A stretch of DNA of 64,000 nt from Tardiphaga alba (lineage in GTDB: Bacteria > Pseudomonadota > Alphaproteobacteria > Rhizobiales > Xanthobacteraceae), in assembly GCF_018279705.1 (NCBI RefSeq), contig NZ_CP036498.1:1-64000 (forward strand). The letters run 5' to 3'. The position numbers were made by a program, and so were the translations under genes. Shown one piece after another: positions 51,501 to 60,192 of the stretch (position 1 is its first letter; each line of letters opens with the position of its first letter). The notes below the pieces were generated by a model. That model had not been told where the DNA came from. It saw only the letters and a list, made by a program, of their open reading frames with translations, and searched no databases.

Positions 51501-52565
51501 TTGGCAAAGAGTGCATCGGATTCGTCTACGCTCGCTGCTCGCAAAATGGACTTCACCGCGTCAGCCGAGACGCAAGTCGTCATCGACTTCGACGACAACC
51601 GTGCGGCCTCCGCATTGGTCGGCCCTTACGGCCAGAACCTCGCGCTGGTGGAACGACGACTGAACGTCGTCGTCGATAGCCGCGGCAATCACATCACCCT
51701 CACCGGAACGCGCGACGCCTGCGACGCCGGCCGCCGGGTGCTTGAAATGCTCTATACGCAGGCCGCGCAGGGCATCGAGCTGGCGCAAGGCGATGTCGAA
51801 GGCGCCATCCGCGCCACGCTCGCACAAGGCTCGCTGTTTCCATTCGACCCCAAAAACCCGTCGAAGCCGATCTCGAATTTCGAAGCCGTCAATCTGCGCA
51901 AGCGCCCGGTGCGCGCACGCACAGCTGCTCAGGACTCCTATATCCGCGCATTGAAGAGCCACGAACTCGTGTTCGGCGTCGGCCCCGCCGGCACGGGCAA
52001 GACCTGGCTGGCCGTGGCGCATGCCTGCATGCTGTTCGAGCGCAAGGAAGTCGATCGCATCATCCTGTCGCGCCCTGCCGTGGAAGCGGGCGAACGCCTC
52101 GGCTTCCTGCCCGGCGATCTCAAGGAAAAGGTCGATCCGTATCTGCGCCCGATCTATGACGCGCTGTATGACCTGATGGATGCCCGCGTCGTCGAGCGCG
52201 CGCTTGCCGCCAACGAAATCGAAATCGCGCCGCTCGCTTTCATGCGCGGCCGGACGCTGACCAATGCCGCGATCATTCTCGACGAAGCGCAGAACACCAC
52301 ATCCATGCAGATGAAGATGTTCTTGACGCGCCTCGGTGAGAACAGCCGCATGATCATCACAGGCGACCCGTCGCAGGTCGACTTGCCGAACGGACAGGTC
52401 TCCGGCCTTGCCGAGGCCGTGAAGCTGCTCGACGGCGTGCCCGGCATCGCGCAGGTGCAGTTCAAGGGTGAAGACGTGGTTCGCCATGAACTGGTGGGCC
52501 GCATCGTCGCGGCCTATGAGAAAGCAGCGCCGAAGCCTTTGACGGCGGTCAAGGACAAGCCGTGA
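51501..52565 (+). CDS. PhoH family ATPase
   Basis: A 354-residue protein with an N-terminal KH-like segment (LVGPYGQNLALVERRLNVVVDSRGN) and a C-terminal ATPase with Walker A VGPAGTGKTWLAVAHA and Walker B ILDEAQNTT. In this position (miaB-phoH-ybeY) it is the PhoH/YbeZ type, thought to work with YbeY in rRNA processing. It starts at TTG 51501 with GGAG at 51488-51491; the ATG at 51546 is an alternative. Confidence 0.92.
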   Translation: MAKSASDSSTLAARKMDFTASAETQVVIDFDDNRAASALVGPYGQNLALVERRLNVVVDSRGNHITLTGTRDACDAGRRVLEMLYTQAAQGIELAQGDVEGAIRATLAQGSLFPFDPKNPSKPISNFEAVNLRKRPVRARTAAQDSYIRALKSHELVFGVGPAGTGKTWLAVAHACMLFERKEVDRIILSRPAVEAGERLGFLPGDLKEKVDPYLRPIYDALYDLMDARVVERALAANEIEIAPLAFMRGRTLTNAAIILDEAQNTTSMQMKMFLTRLGENSRMIITGDPSQVDLPNGQVSGLAEAVKLLDGVPGIAQVQFKGEDVVRHELVGRIVAAYEKAAPKPLTAVKDKP

Positions 52566-52592
52566 GCCGAAAACGCCAAACCATCCGCTTGA

Positions 52593-52631
52593 GCACGACC
52601 ACCTCTCCCCACCGGGGAGAGGTGGTCGTGC
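52593..52631. repeat. Perfect 18-bp hairpin between phoH and ybeY
   Basis: GCACGACCACCTCTCCCC and its exact complement GGGGAGAGGTGGTCGTGC face each other around a 3-base loop. No T-run follows. Its core CTCTCCCC/GGGGAGAG is shared with the composite repeats around nfuA, so it is probably a reduced member of that family. Confidence 0.8.
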
Positions 52632-52719
52632 GTCGCTGCCAACTAGGACTGTAGTACAAAACACCAGAAGGAACGGCGGATCTGCGATAGGGTCCGTCGA
52701 TGAGAAAAACTATTACCCC

Positions 52720-53232
52720 ATGACGACCCATATCCCACCCGCGACCGAAGTTCTCGTCGTCGCCGATTGCTGGTCAGCCGAACCTGAGGCCGACGCGATT
52801 ATTCATCGCGCCATCGAGGCTGCATCTGGCATGGTCGAGGATGACACCGCCGACGCCGAACTCGCGGTCATGCTCACCGACGATACCGGTATCCGCACGC
52901 TGAACAACAATTGGCGCGGCATGGACAAGGCCACCAATGTCCTGTCCTTCCCCGCTCTGCAGCCGCCGGAAGGCGCCGACGTGCCCGACGACATGCCGAT
53001 GATGCTCGGCGACATCGCGATCGCTTACGAGACGACACGCCGCGAGGCAGACGACGAAGAGAAGACATTCGCCAATCATCTCAGCCATCTCGCCATTCAC
53101 GGCTTCCTGCATCTCGTCGGTTATGACCACGAGAATAATGAAGACGCCGAGGAAATGGAGCAGAAGGAGCGCGAGATTCTTGCAACGCTCGGCATTCCCG
53201 ACCCCTATGCCAATCAAGGCGAGGTGATCTGA
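52720..53232 (+). CDS. ybeY: Endoribonuclease YbeY
   Basis: YbeY is a metal-dependent RNase for 16S rRNA maturation. The 170-residue protein has the catalytic motif HGFLHLVGYDH with H127, H131 and H137 as zinc ligands, and NNWRGMDKATNVLSFP upstream. It follows phoH and precedes corC by one base. Confidence 0.95.
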   Translation: MTTHIPPATEVLVVADCWSAEPEADAIIHRAIEAASGMVEDDTADAELAVMLTDDTGIRTLNNNWRGMDKATNVLSFPALQPPEGADVPDDMPMMLGDIAIAYETTRREADDEEKTFANHLSHLAIHGFLHLVGYDHENNEDAEEMEQKEREILATLGIPDPYANQGEVI

Positions 53233-53233
53233 C

Positions 53234-54360
53234 ATGCCGGAGGGCGATAGTAACGACAATACGAACAATCTGCCCGCAGTCGTCCATGACGGCGAGGTCA
53301 TCCGCCCCGCTGCCGAGAACTGGCTGACGCGCGCGATTCGTTCGCTGTTTGGATGGAAGACCGGATCGGTGCGCGCCGATCTGCAGGTGGTGCTCGACGC
53401 GTCCGAGCCGGAAGAGACCGGCTTCACCACCATCGAGCGCACGATGCTGCGCAACATCCTCGGCCTCAATGAGCGCCGCATCGCAGATGTGATGGTGCAT
53501 CGCTCCGATATCATCGCTGTGAAGCAGGACATTTCGCTTGGCGAATTGATGAGTCTGTTCGAGAGCGCCGGCCATTCGCGTCTCGTCGTCTATAACGAGA
53601 CGCTCGATGATCCCGTCGGCATCGTCCATATCCGCGACATGCTCGGCTATATGACGATCAAGGCTCGCAAGGAGCCCAAGGAAACCAAGCCTACCGCAGC
53701 CGCGACGACGACCAAGCGCAAGAAGGTGCTGCCTGCGGGCCTCGACCTGCGCGCGGTCGATCTCGCACAGAGCCTCATCGAAGCCGGCATCATCCGCAAG
53801 CTGCTCTATGTGCCGCCGTCGATGCGCGCCATCGACCTGCTGGCGCAGATGCAGGCCGCGCGTTTGCATCTCGCACTCGTGGTCGACGAGTATGGCGGCA
53901 CCGACGGCCTCGTTTCCATTGAGGACATCGTCGAACAGATCGTCGGCGAGATCGACGACGAGCATGACAGCGAAGAGCCGCCTTCGATCGTCAAGCAAGG
54001 CGACTATTTCATAGCCGATGCCCGCACCAGCCTCGAAGAGGCGCGCAAGCTGATCGGGCAAGACTTCGAGACCGGCGAAGACGGCGAAGACGTCGAGACG
54101 CTGGGCGGCTATATCGTCACCCATGTGGGCCGCCTGCCCGTGCGCGGCGAAGTCATCGCCGGTCCCGGCGAATTCGAGATCGAAGTGCTCGATGCCGATC
54201 CGCGCCGCGTCAAGCGGTTGCGCATCGGTCCGCGCAAGGAGCGCCCTGCTCCGCGCGTCCGCGAACCGCGCAAGCGTGGCACAGCAAACGATACCGCCAA
54301 TTCGCAATCCACCGACACTGCGAATCCGCCCCCTCTGGAGACAATGCGGGAACGCCGTGA
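53234..54360 (+). CDS. CorC/HlyC-type CBS-domain protein, C-terminal frame disturbed
   Basis: A cytosolic protein with two CBS domains (about 82-140 and 190-240; VVDEYGGTDGLVSIEDIVEQIVGEI split over the second) and a CorC_HlyC transporter-associated domain (252-335). Related proteins act in magnesium or cobalt homeostasis. The frame as given does not stop at the end but runs to 55381 through lnt in the wrong frame. If the C-run at 54329-54333 had one more C, the tail would read PPPSGDNAGTP and stop at 54360, overlapping the lnt GTG as GTGA. I use that end. Confidence 0.85.
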
Positions 54361-55964
54361 TCCCCAAACAATTGCGCAGCGTCGCACTCAGCATCATTCT
54401 TGCCTGGGGCTGGAAGCGTGCAGCCATCGCGTTCGTCGCCGGCGCATTCTCCTCGCTGGCAATGGCGCCGTTCAATGCCTGGCCGATCCTCTTCGTCACA
54501 TTCCCGATCGCCATCTGGCTGATCGACGGCGCTGCCGCCGGCAAAATGCGCGGCATCCCAGCCGCCGCCATGGCCGGCTGGTGGTTCGGCTTCGGTTACT
54601 TCGTGCCGGGGCTGTACTGGATCGGCTACGCATTCCTCGTCGACGCCGAAACATTCGCATGGCTGCTGCCGGCCGCGATCTGCGGCCTGCCCGCTTATCT
54701 CGCGCTCTACACGGCGCTCGGCTTCGCGCTGGCGCGCCTGCTCTGGACCAGGGATGCGTCGCGCATTCTCGCGCTTGCAGCCAGCCTGACCATCGGCGAA
54801 TGGCTGCGCGGACATATGCTCACCGGCTTTCCCTGGAATGCGTTCGGCTACGCGCTGACCGAACCGCTGGCATTGGCGCAGACCATGTCACTGGTCGGGC
54901 TGTGGGGCATGACGTTCATCGCGATCGCGATCTTCGCGTCACCGGCCGCATTGATCGATGGCCGTTCGCGTACCCAGCGCCCTTGGCTGGCGCCAGCACT
55001 TGCACTGTCACTCCTGATCGCGATGGGTGTCTATGGCGCCATCCGCCTTGGAAACACGCCGACACAATTCGTCGCCAATGTGAAGCTGCGCATCATGCAG
55101 CCGGCGATCTCGCAGGACAAACGCTTCAACTATTCCGCCAAAGCGGATGTGATGAGCAAATATCTCGCTTTGTCCGATCGCTCCACCGGGCCCGAGAACA
55201 GCGGTGTCGGCTCCGCCAATATCCTGATCTGGCCGGAATCGGCCTTCCCGTTTTTCCTGTCGCGCGAAGCCGATGCGATGGCACAGATTGCCGACCTGCT
55301 CCCGAAAGGCACCGTGCTGATCACCGGCGCCGTGCGCCCGCCGGATCAGCCGCCCGGCACGCGCGTCACACGCGCCTATAATTCGATATTCGTCATCGAT
55401 CACGACGGCACCTTCCTGTCGGTCTATGACAAGCTGCATCTGGTGCCTTTCGGCGAATACTTGCCATTCCAGAATCTGCTCGAAAAAATCGGTCTGCAGC
55501 AGCTCACTAAAGTTCATGGCGGCTTTATTCCGGGAGCCCGCCGCAAGGCGATGGACGTTCCCGGCGCTCCAAGCATGCTGCCATTGATCTGCTACGAAGC
55601 TGTTTTCCCCGATGACATCGTCATCCAGAAGGATCGTCCTGGCTGGATGGTCAATCTGACCAATGACGGCTGGTTCGGTATCTCGACCGGCCCGTATCAA
55701 CACCTGCAACAGAGCCGCATGCGGGCGATCGAAGAAGGCCTGCCAATGGTTCGCGCTGCGAACACCGGCATCTCCGCCGTGATCGATCCGCTGGGCCGCT
55801 CGGTGGCAGAGCTCGGACTTGGTGTGGAGGGTGTGCTTGATGCGCGCCTGCCTGCGGCGATTTCGCCCACCCCATATTCGAAGATTGGAGACCTTCCGGC
55901 GGCAATATGTATTTCGCTGGCGATCGTCTTCGTTGTCCGCAGACGCAACAAGACTACCAACTAG
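54357..55964 (+). CDS. lnt: Apolipoprotein N-acyltransferase
   Basis: Lnt adds the third acyl chain to lipoproteins at the inner membrane. The 535-residue protein has about six N-terminal helices (GMTFIAIAIFASPAALI and others) and a nitrilase domain with triad regions WPESAFPFF (Glu), YDKLHLVPFGEYLPF (Lys) and LICYEAVFPD (Cys). It starts at GTG 54357; no nearby ATG fits. Length is normal. Confidence 0.95.
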   Translation: MIPKQLRSVALSIILAWGWKRAAIAFVAGAFSSLAMAPFNAWPILFVTFPIAIWLIDGAAAGKMRGIPAAAMAGWWFGFGYFVPGLYWIGYAFLVDAETFAWLLPAAICGLPAYLALYTALGFALARLLWTRDASRILALAASLTIGEWLRGHMLTGFPWNAFGYALTEPLALAQTMSLVGLWGMTFIAIAIFASPAALIDGRSRTQRPWLAPALALSLLIAMGVYGAIRLGNTPTQFVANVKLRIMQPAISQDKRFNYSAKADVMSKYLALSDRSTGPENSGVGSANILIWPESAFPFFLSREADAMAQIADLLPKGTVLITGAVRPPDQPPGTRVTRAYNSIFVIDHDGTFLSVYDKLHLVPFGEYLPFQNLLEKIGLQQLTKVHGGFIPGARRKAMDVPGAPSMLPLICYEAVFPDDIVIQKDRPGWMVNLTNDGWFGISTGPYQHLQQSRMRAIEEGLPMVRAANTGISAVIDPLGRSVAELGLGVEGVLDARLPAAISPTPYSKIGDLPAAICISLAIVFVVRRRNKTTN

Positions 55965-56018
55965 CTTGATAGTTCAAGTATTTAGATAGTTACAGGGCGC
56001 TGGCATCGCCTTTTACTC

Positions 56019-56048
56019 GAACGCAAAATGCGTTCTCGATGCCTTTTT
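56019..56048 (+). terminator. Probable terminator after lnt
   Basis: GAACGCA and TGCGTTC form a 7-bp stem around AAA, and a TTTTT run follows at 56043-56047. It lies about 55 bases after the lnt stop. Confidence 0.6.
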
Positions 56049-56078
56049 CATCTAGCTATGTTTGTCAGTATTTGAGAC

Positions 56079-56118
56079 TATAATACCGCCAGCATGAATT
56101 TTCCGATTTAGGAAAATT
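56079..56118 (+). promoter_or_regulatory. -10-like hexamer with inverted repeat before the XRE gene
   Basis: A perfect TATAAT is at 56079-56084; I see no well-spaced TTGACA. Directly downstream, AATTTTCC-GATTTA-GGAAAATT (56097-56118) has perfect 8-base arms. The pair sits in an AT-rich 269-base gap about 120 bases before the XRE gene and could be a promoter with an operator for autoregulation. Confidence 0.45.
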
Positions 56119-56233
56119 TGCGCACACAAGAAAATCTATTAAAATACCGCTGGATCGGCAACGAAGCCGACCCTCTCTTGACGGACAGTATCCGTGCTCC
56201 GTCTTCCATGATGCGTGACCAGGAGTAGTTGAG

Positions 56234-56650
56234 ATGTCGACGAAAGCGCCCAATCCTGTTGACAAATACGTCGGCAGCCGTGTGCGCATGCGCCGTATTA
56301 TGCTGGGCATGAGTCAAGAGAAGCTGGGTGAAGCGCTTGGTCTGACATTTCAGCAGGTGCAGAAGTACGAAAAGGGTACCAATCGCGTCGGCGCCAGCCG
56401 TCTGCAGCAGATTTCAGAAATCCTGCAGGTGCCGGTCTCGTTCCTGTTCGAAGGCGGCCCCGGCGCGATCGAAACCGCAAACGGCTTCGGCGAGGCCTCA
56501 TCGCCCACTTACGTGTCCGACTTCCTTGCGACTTCTGAAGGCCTCGCACTGACCCGTGCTTTCACACGCATTTCGGATACCAAGCTCCGCCGCAGCATCG
56601 TCGACCTCGTCGAGCAAATCGCCGCCCGCGAAGCCACGGAAGCCAATTAA
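56234..56650 (+). CDS. XRE family helix-turn-helix regulator
   Basis: A 138-residue regulator with a lambda-repressor-type HTH at about 12-68 (RRIMLGMSQEKLGEALGLTFQQVQKYEKG) and a conserved C-terminal tail typical of rhizobial family members. AGGAG lies about nine bases before the ATG. In many Rhizobiales this gene is followed by metK and then trmB; here only trmB follows. Targets unknown. Confidence 0.92.
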   Translation: MSTKAPNPVDKYVGSRVRMRRIMLGMSQEKLGEALGLTFQQVQKYEKGTNRVGASRLQQISEILQVPVSFLFEGGPGAIETANGFGEASSPTYVSDFLATSEGLALTRAFTRISDTKLRRSIVDLVEQIAAREATEAN

Positions 56651-56664
56651 GCACGCTGACTTGT

Positions 56665-56702
56665 AGGGTGGGCACGGCGCAAGCGCGCCTTTTGCCCACC
56701 CT
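56665..56702. repeat. Short palindromic repeat (AGGGTGGGCA family)
   Basis: AGGGTGGGCA and TGCCCACCCT are perfect 10-base inverted arms around a GGCGC-rich centre, 15 bases after the XRE stop. It may also act as a transcript end. Confidence 0.75.
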
Positions 56703-56779
56703 CCATTCTCTCGCTCTCATGGTCGGTATTCGTCATCGTCGCGATGGCGCCGTACGCATTTCGGCGCTATCACCCCGCC

Positions 56780-57493
56780 ATGACGACTGACGACATCATC
56801 GACGACGAATCCAGACGCTATACGGGCTCCTTCTTCGGACGCCGCAAGGGCCACAAGCTGCGCGACCATCAGTCCGACCTGATGGCGACATTGCTGCCGC
56901 GCCTGTCCGTGGACATTGCACATCCAGCGCCCGCGGATCTGTGCACGCTATTCAAACCGAATATTCGCGATGTCCGCCTCGAGATCGGATTTGGCGGTGG
57001 CGAGCACCTCGTCGCGGAAGCGCTTGCGCATCCCGATATCGGCTTCATCGGCTGCGAGCCCTATATCAACGGCATGGCCAAGATCCTGGTGCAGATCGAG
57101 GCGCAGAATATCAAGAATATCCGCCTCGTTGCCGGAGACGCCGCCGAACTGCTCGACTGGGCACCGGCGCAATCGCTGAAGCGCATCGACCTGATCCATC
57201 CCGACCCCTGGCCGAAGAAGAAGCACTGGAAGCGCCGCTTCGTGCAGGACGCCACGCTTGCAAAAATGGTTCGGGTGCTGGTGCCGAAGGGTGAATTTCG
57301 TTTCGTCTGCGACATCGAGAGCTATGTCGCCTGGACGCTGTGGCATGTGACGCGATCGCCGGCCTTCGTGTGGCTTGCCGAACGCGCGGATGATTGGCGG
57401 CTGCCATGGCCGAACTACACGATGACGCGCTACGGCCGCAAGGCGACCCGCGAGGGCCGCAAGGCGAGCTATCTGATGTTTCGGTTGAAGTAG
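56780..57493 (+). CDS. trmB: tRNA (guanine-N7-)-methyltransferase
   Basis: TrmB methylates G46 of tRNA. The 237-residue protein has the SAM motif LEIGFGGGEHL and the family signature DLIHPDPWPKKKHWKRRFV. ATG 56780 (MTTDDIIDDE) is chosen; an in-frame ATG at 56744 adds twelve residues and neither has a clear ribosome site. Confidence 0.93.
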   Translation: MTTDDIIDDESRRYTGSFFGRRKGHKLRDHQSDLMATLLPRLSVDIAHPAPADLCTLFKPNIRDVRLEIGFGGGEHLVAEALAHPDIGFIGCEPYINGMAKILVQIEAQNIKNIRLVAGDAAELLDWAPAQSLKRIDLIHPDPWPKKKHWKRRFVQDATLAKMVRVLVPKGEFRFVCDIESYVAWTLWHVTRSPAFVWLAERADDWRLPWPNYTMTRYGRKATREGRKASYLMFRLK

Positions 57494-57498
57494 AGTTC

Positions 57499-57587
57499 GT
57501 AGCCCGGATGGAGCGCAGCGCAATCCGGGGACCGGCGATATGCTGATACTCTGAATCCCGGATTACGCTTCGCTCCATCCGGGCTAC
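57499..57587. repeat. Dispersed palindromic repeat (GTAGCCCGGATGGAGC family), copy 2
   Basis: Begins GTAGCCCGGATGGAGCGCAG and ends CGCTCCATCCGGGCTAC, about 89 bases, the same layout as 30460-30549. It separates the ends of trmB and the convergent dehydrogenase gene. Confidence 0.92.
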
Positions 57588-57591
57588 AAGA

Positions 57592-58596
57592 TTACAGCAT
57601 GTTCGGCAGCACGCGATCCGGCGGCTTGTGCGCGTCGAGGAAGGCGCGAATGTTGATGATGACCTTCTCGCCCATCTCGACACGACCTTCCACTGTCGCC
57701 GAGCCCATATGCGGCAGCAGCACGACCTTGCCAGCCTTGGCGAGACGCACAAGCTTCGGATTGACCGCAGGCTCGTGCTCGAACACGTCGAGTGCGGCGC
57801 CGGCGATGTCGCCGCTTTCGATCAGCTTGGTGAGCGTCTCTTCGTCGATCACCTCGCCGCGCGCAGTGTTGACGATATAGGCGTCCTTGCGGATCAGCTT
57901 GAGGCGACGCGCGGATAGCAGGTGGAACGTGGCCGGCGTGTGCGGGCAGTTCACCGAGATAATGTCCATGCGCGCCAGCATCTGGTCGAGCGAGTCCCAA
58001 TAAGTGGCGCCGAGTTCATCGGCGATCACGGGCGCGACCGGTTTGCGGTTGTGATAGTGGATCTGCAGACCGAACGCCTTGGCGCGGCGCGCGACGGCTT
58101 GGCCGATACGGCCCATGCCGATGATGCCGAGGCGCTTGCCGCCAAGCCGCTTGCCGAGCATCCAGGTCGGCGACCAACCCTGCCAGTCCTCCCGACTTTC
58201 GGTGAGGATCGCGGCGCCCTCGATCAGCCGGCGCGGCACAGCGAGGATCAGCGACATGGTCATGTCGGCCGTATCTTCGGTGAGCACTTTGGGCGTGTTG
58301 GTGACGGTGATGCCCTTCGCCTGTGCGGCGGACACGTCGATATTGTCGACGCCGTTGCCGAAATTGGCGATCAGCTTGACCTTGCAATCGGGCTGGTCGA
58401 GCAGGTCCTTGGTGATCTCGTCGGTGACGGTGGGGACCAGCACATCCGCCGTGCGGATCGCCTCGGCAAGCTGCTCCTGCGTCATCGGCACATCATCGAC
58501 ATTGAGGCGCGCGTCGAACAATTCGCGCATCCGCGTCTCGATGGAATCCGGCAGGCGGCGGGTGACGACGACGAGAGGCTTCTTCTTCACCGACAT
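57592..58596 (-). CDS. D-2-hydroxyacid dehydrogenase (glyoxylate reductase-like)
   Basis: A 334-residue NAD(P)-dependent dehydrogenase with LIANFGNGVDNIDV, the nucleotide loop GIIGMGRIGQAVA (about 158-170), the catalytic region VNTARGEVIDEE and HMGSAT with the catalytic His. It fits the GyaR/GhrB group that reduces glyoxylate or hydroxypyruvate. Substrate is not proven. A repeat element lies right behind its stop. Confidence 0.92.
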   Translation of the reverse strand: MSVKKKPLVVVTRRLPDSIETRMRELFDARLNVDDVPMTQEQLAEAIRTADVLVPTVTDEITKDLLDQPDCKVKLIANFGNGVDNIDVSAAQAKGITVTNTPKVLTEDTADMTMSLILAVPRRLIEGAAILTESREDWQGWSPTWMLGKRLGGKRLGIIGMGRIGQAVARRAKAFGLQIHYHNRKPVAPVIADELGATYWDSLDQMLARMDIISVNCPHTPATFHLLSARRLKLIRKDAYIVNTARGEVIDEETLTKLIESGDIAGAALDVFEHEPAVNPKLVRLAKAGKVVLLPHMGSATVEGRVEMGEKVIINIRAFLDAHKPPDRVLPNML

Positions 58597-58822
58597 ATCC
58601 TGCTCACCCGCGCTTTAGCTGGTCCGTTCAGTCCGCATTAACCCGGTTGTTCGAAACTCCCGCAGCCGCGCGAATTCAACGTTTCCTCGGGTTCCCCGAC
58701 ACTTACCGGTGCTTGCCGGGTGTCTTGAGGCCTCGGTCCTCTCTATCAGAAGACCGGGCCGAAACAAGAACCCAGCGGTCGCGTGCGGCGCAGTGATGAT
58801 GGAATGGGTTGAGGTGGGGGTA

Positions 58823-59347
58823 ATGGCGTTCGGGCGTTGTGCGTATGCGGCATTGGCGATCGCAGGGATAGTCATGGCCAGTGATCCGGCCGTCGCCGCC
58901 AAGGACGTCCCGCTCGGTGCCAGCGGGCTTCCCGTGCCCCGTTATGTCAGCTTGAAATCGGACCATGTAAATGTTCGCGGCGGCCCGACCAAGGATAATG
59001 ACGTGTCCTGGGTCTATACCCGTTCCGGACTGCCGGTGGAAATCACCGCCGAATTCGAAAACTGGCGCCGCGTCCGCGATTCCGAAGGTGCCGAAGGCTG
59101 GGTTTATCATTCGCTGCTGTCCGGCCGCCGCACTGCGGTGGTGACCATGAAGCACAAGGACGAACTGGCCTCGATCTATGACGACCCGAATCCGAAAAGC
59201 GCCGTCGCTGCGCGGCTGCAGGCGGGTGTCGTGGCGCAAGTGAAGCGTTGCCGCGACGGCTGGTGCCGTGTGGTCGGCGCCGGCTTCGACGGCTGGATCG
59301 AGCAGCAGCGCTTGTGGGGCGTCTATGCGGACGAGAAGGTCAACTGA
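58823..59347 (+). CDS. Exported SH3-domain protein
   Basis: A 174-residue protein with a signal peptide (FGRCAYAALAIAGIVMA, then PAVAAKD) and two bacterial SH3 modules: VNVRGGPTKDNDVSWVY...WRRVRDSEGAEGWVY and DPNPKSAVAARLQAGVV...WCRVVGAGFDGWIEQ. Such proteins bind the cell wall. ATG 58823 has GAGGTGGGGG just upstream. The preceding gap (58597-58822) holds nothing else I can name. Confidence 0.87.
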   Translation: MAFGRCAYAALAIAGIVMASDPAVAAKDVPLGASGLPVPRYVSLKSDHVNVRGGPTKDNDVSWVYTRSGLPVEITAEFENWRRVRDSEGAEGWVYHSLLSGRRTAVVTMKHKDELASIYDDPNPKSAVAARLQAGVVAQVKRCRDGWCRVVGAGFDGWIEQQRLWGVYADEKVN

Positions 59348-59351
59348 ACGG

Positions 59352-60125
59352 ATGCGCGCCGGCCTCCTGGCCATCGCTCTCGCTGTCGCACCCCATACCG
59401 CATTCGCACGGTCGCCGGTCGAGGCCTGTCTGGCGGTCGATCAGCGCCTGACCGACCCCGCGCCCCTTCCTCGCACCTCGACCATACTGACCGGTGCCGG
59501 CCCATTGCGCGTCGTCGCGATCGGGTCGTCATCGACGCTGGGCCTATGGCAATCGGACGCCACGCGTACCTATCCCGGACGGCTGAAGGCAGAGTTGCAG
59601 CAACTCAGGCCCGGCCTGTCGGTCGAACTCATCAATAGCGGCCGCAACGCCGATACGATCCCCGGCAATATCGCCCGCTTTGCGCGGGACGTTGCCGCGC
59701 ACAAGCCGGATCTGGTGATCTGGCAGATCGGCACCAACGACATCACCTGGCTGCACAGCGCCGACAGCCTCACCGGCAGGATCACCGACGGCATCCGGCA
59801 GCTCAAGGCCACGGGAGCCGATGTGATCCTGATGGACCAGCAATACGCCCCGGTCATTCTGGCATCGAACTACACGAAGATGCAGGAGAGCATCATTGAA
59901 GCCGCCCGGCACGAAAATGTGCCGCTGTTCTCGCGCTTCAATCTCATGCGGCGCACGGTCGAAGGCGGTGTATCGGTGACGGCCCTGACAAGCTGGGACG
60001 GGCTACACAGTTCTGCCGATGGCTATGAATGCGTTGGACGCGCGCTCGCGCATGCCATCGTGGCGACGATGCCCGCCGCGGTTCAGACGCAACCGACGCC
60101 TGCAAAGCGCGTGCGCAGCAAATAA
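59352..60125 (+). CDS. Secreted SGNH/GDSL hydrolase
   Basis: A 257-residue protein with a signal peptide (AGLLAIALAVAPHTAFA) and SGNH blocks: VVAIGSSSTLG (nucleophile Ser, with GSS in place of GDS), an NSGRNADT block II, WQIGTNDITW block III and SWDGLHSS block V (Asp-His). It is probably a periplasmic esterase acting on a lipid or acylated sugar. It starts four bases after the SH3 gene and is likely co-transcribed. Confidence 0.87.
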   Translation: MRAGLLAIALAVAPHTAFARSPVEACLAVDQRLTDPAPLPRTSTILTGAGPLRVVAIGSSSTLGLWQSDATRTYPGRLKAELQQLRPGLSVELINSGRNADTIPGNIARFARDVAAHKPDLVIWQIGTNDITWLHSADSLTGRITDGIRQLKATGADVILMDQQYAPVILASNYTKMQESIIEAARHENVPLFSRFNLMRRTVEGGVSVTALTSWDGLHSSADGYECVGRALAHAIVATMPAAVQTQPTPAKRVRSK

Positions 60126-60192
60126 CGGTCCGGAAACAAAGATGGCCGGGACATGCCCGGCCACGATGCGATGATGATGGGCTCAGTCGCGC

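Noticed and set aside
53081..54571. 496-codon minus-strand frame opposite ybeY, corC and lnt.
   Set aside because: Spans three conserved genes on the other strand and has no recognisable domain.
54361..55381. C-terminal 340-residue extension of the CorC protein as a real fusion domain.
   Set aside because: The extension is in a shifted frame of lnt, lacks any domain, and disappears if one base is restored in a C-run.
30460..57587. The repeated GTAGCCCGG elements as a CRISPR array or phage attachment sites.
   Set aside because: Only two distant copies, each internally palindromic, with no spacers, cas genes, integrase or tRNA nearby.
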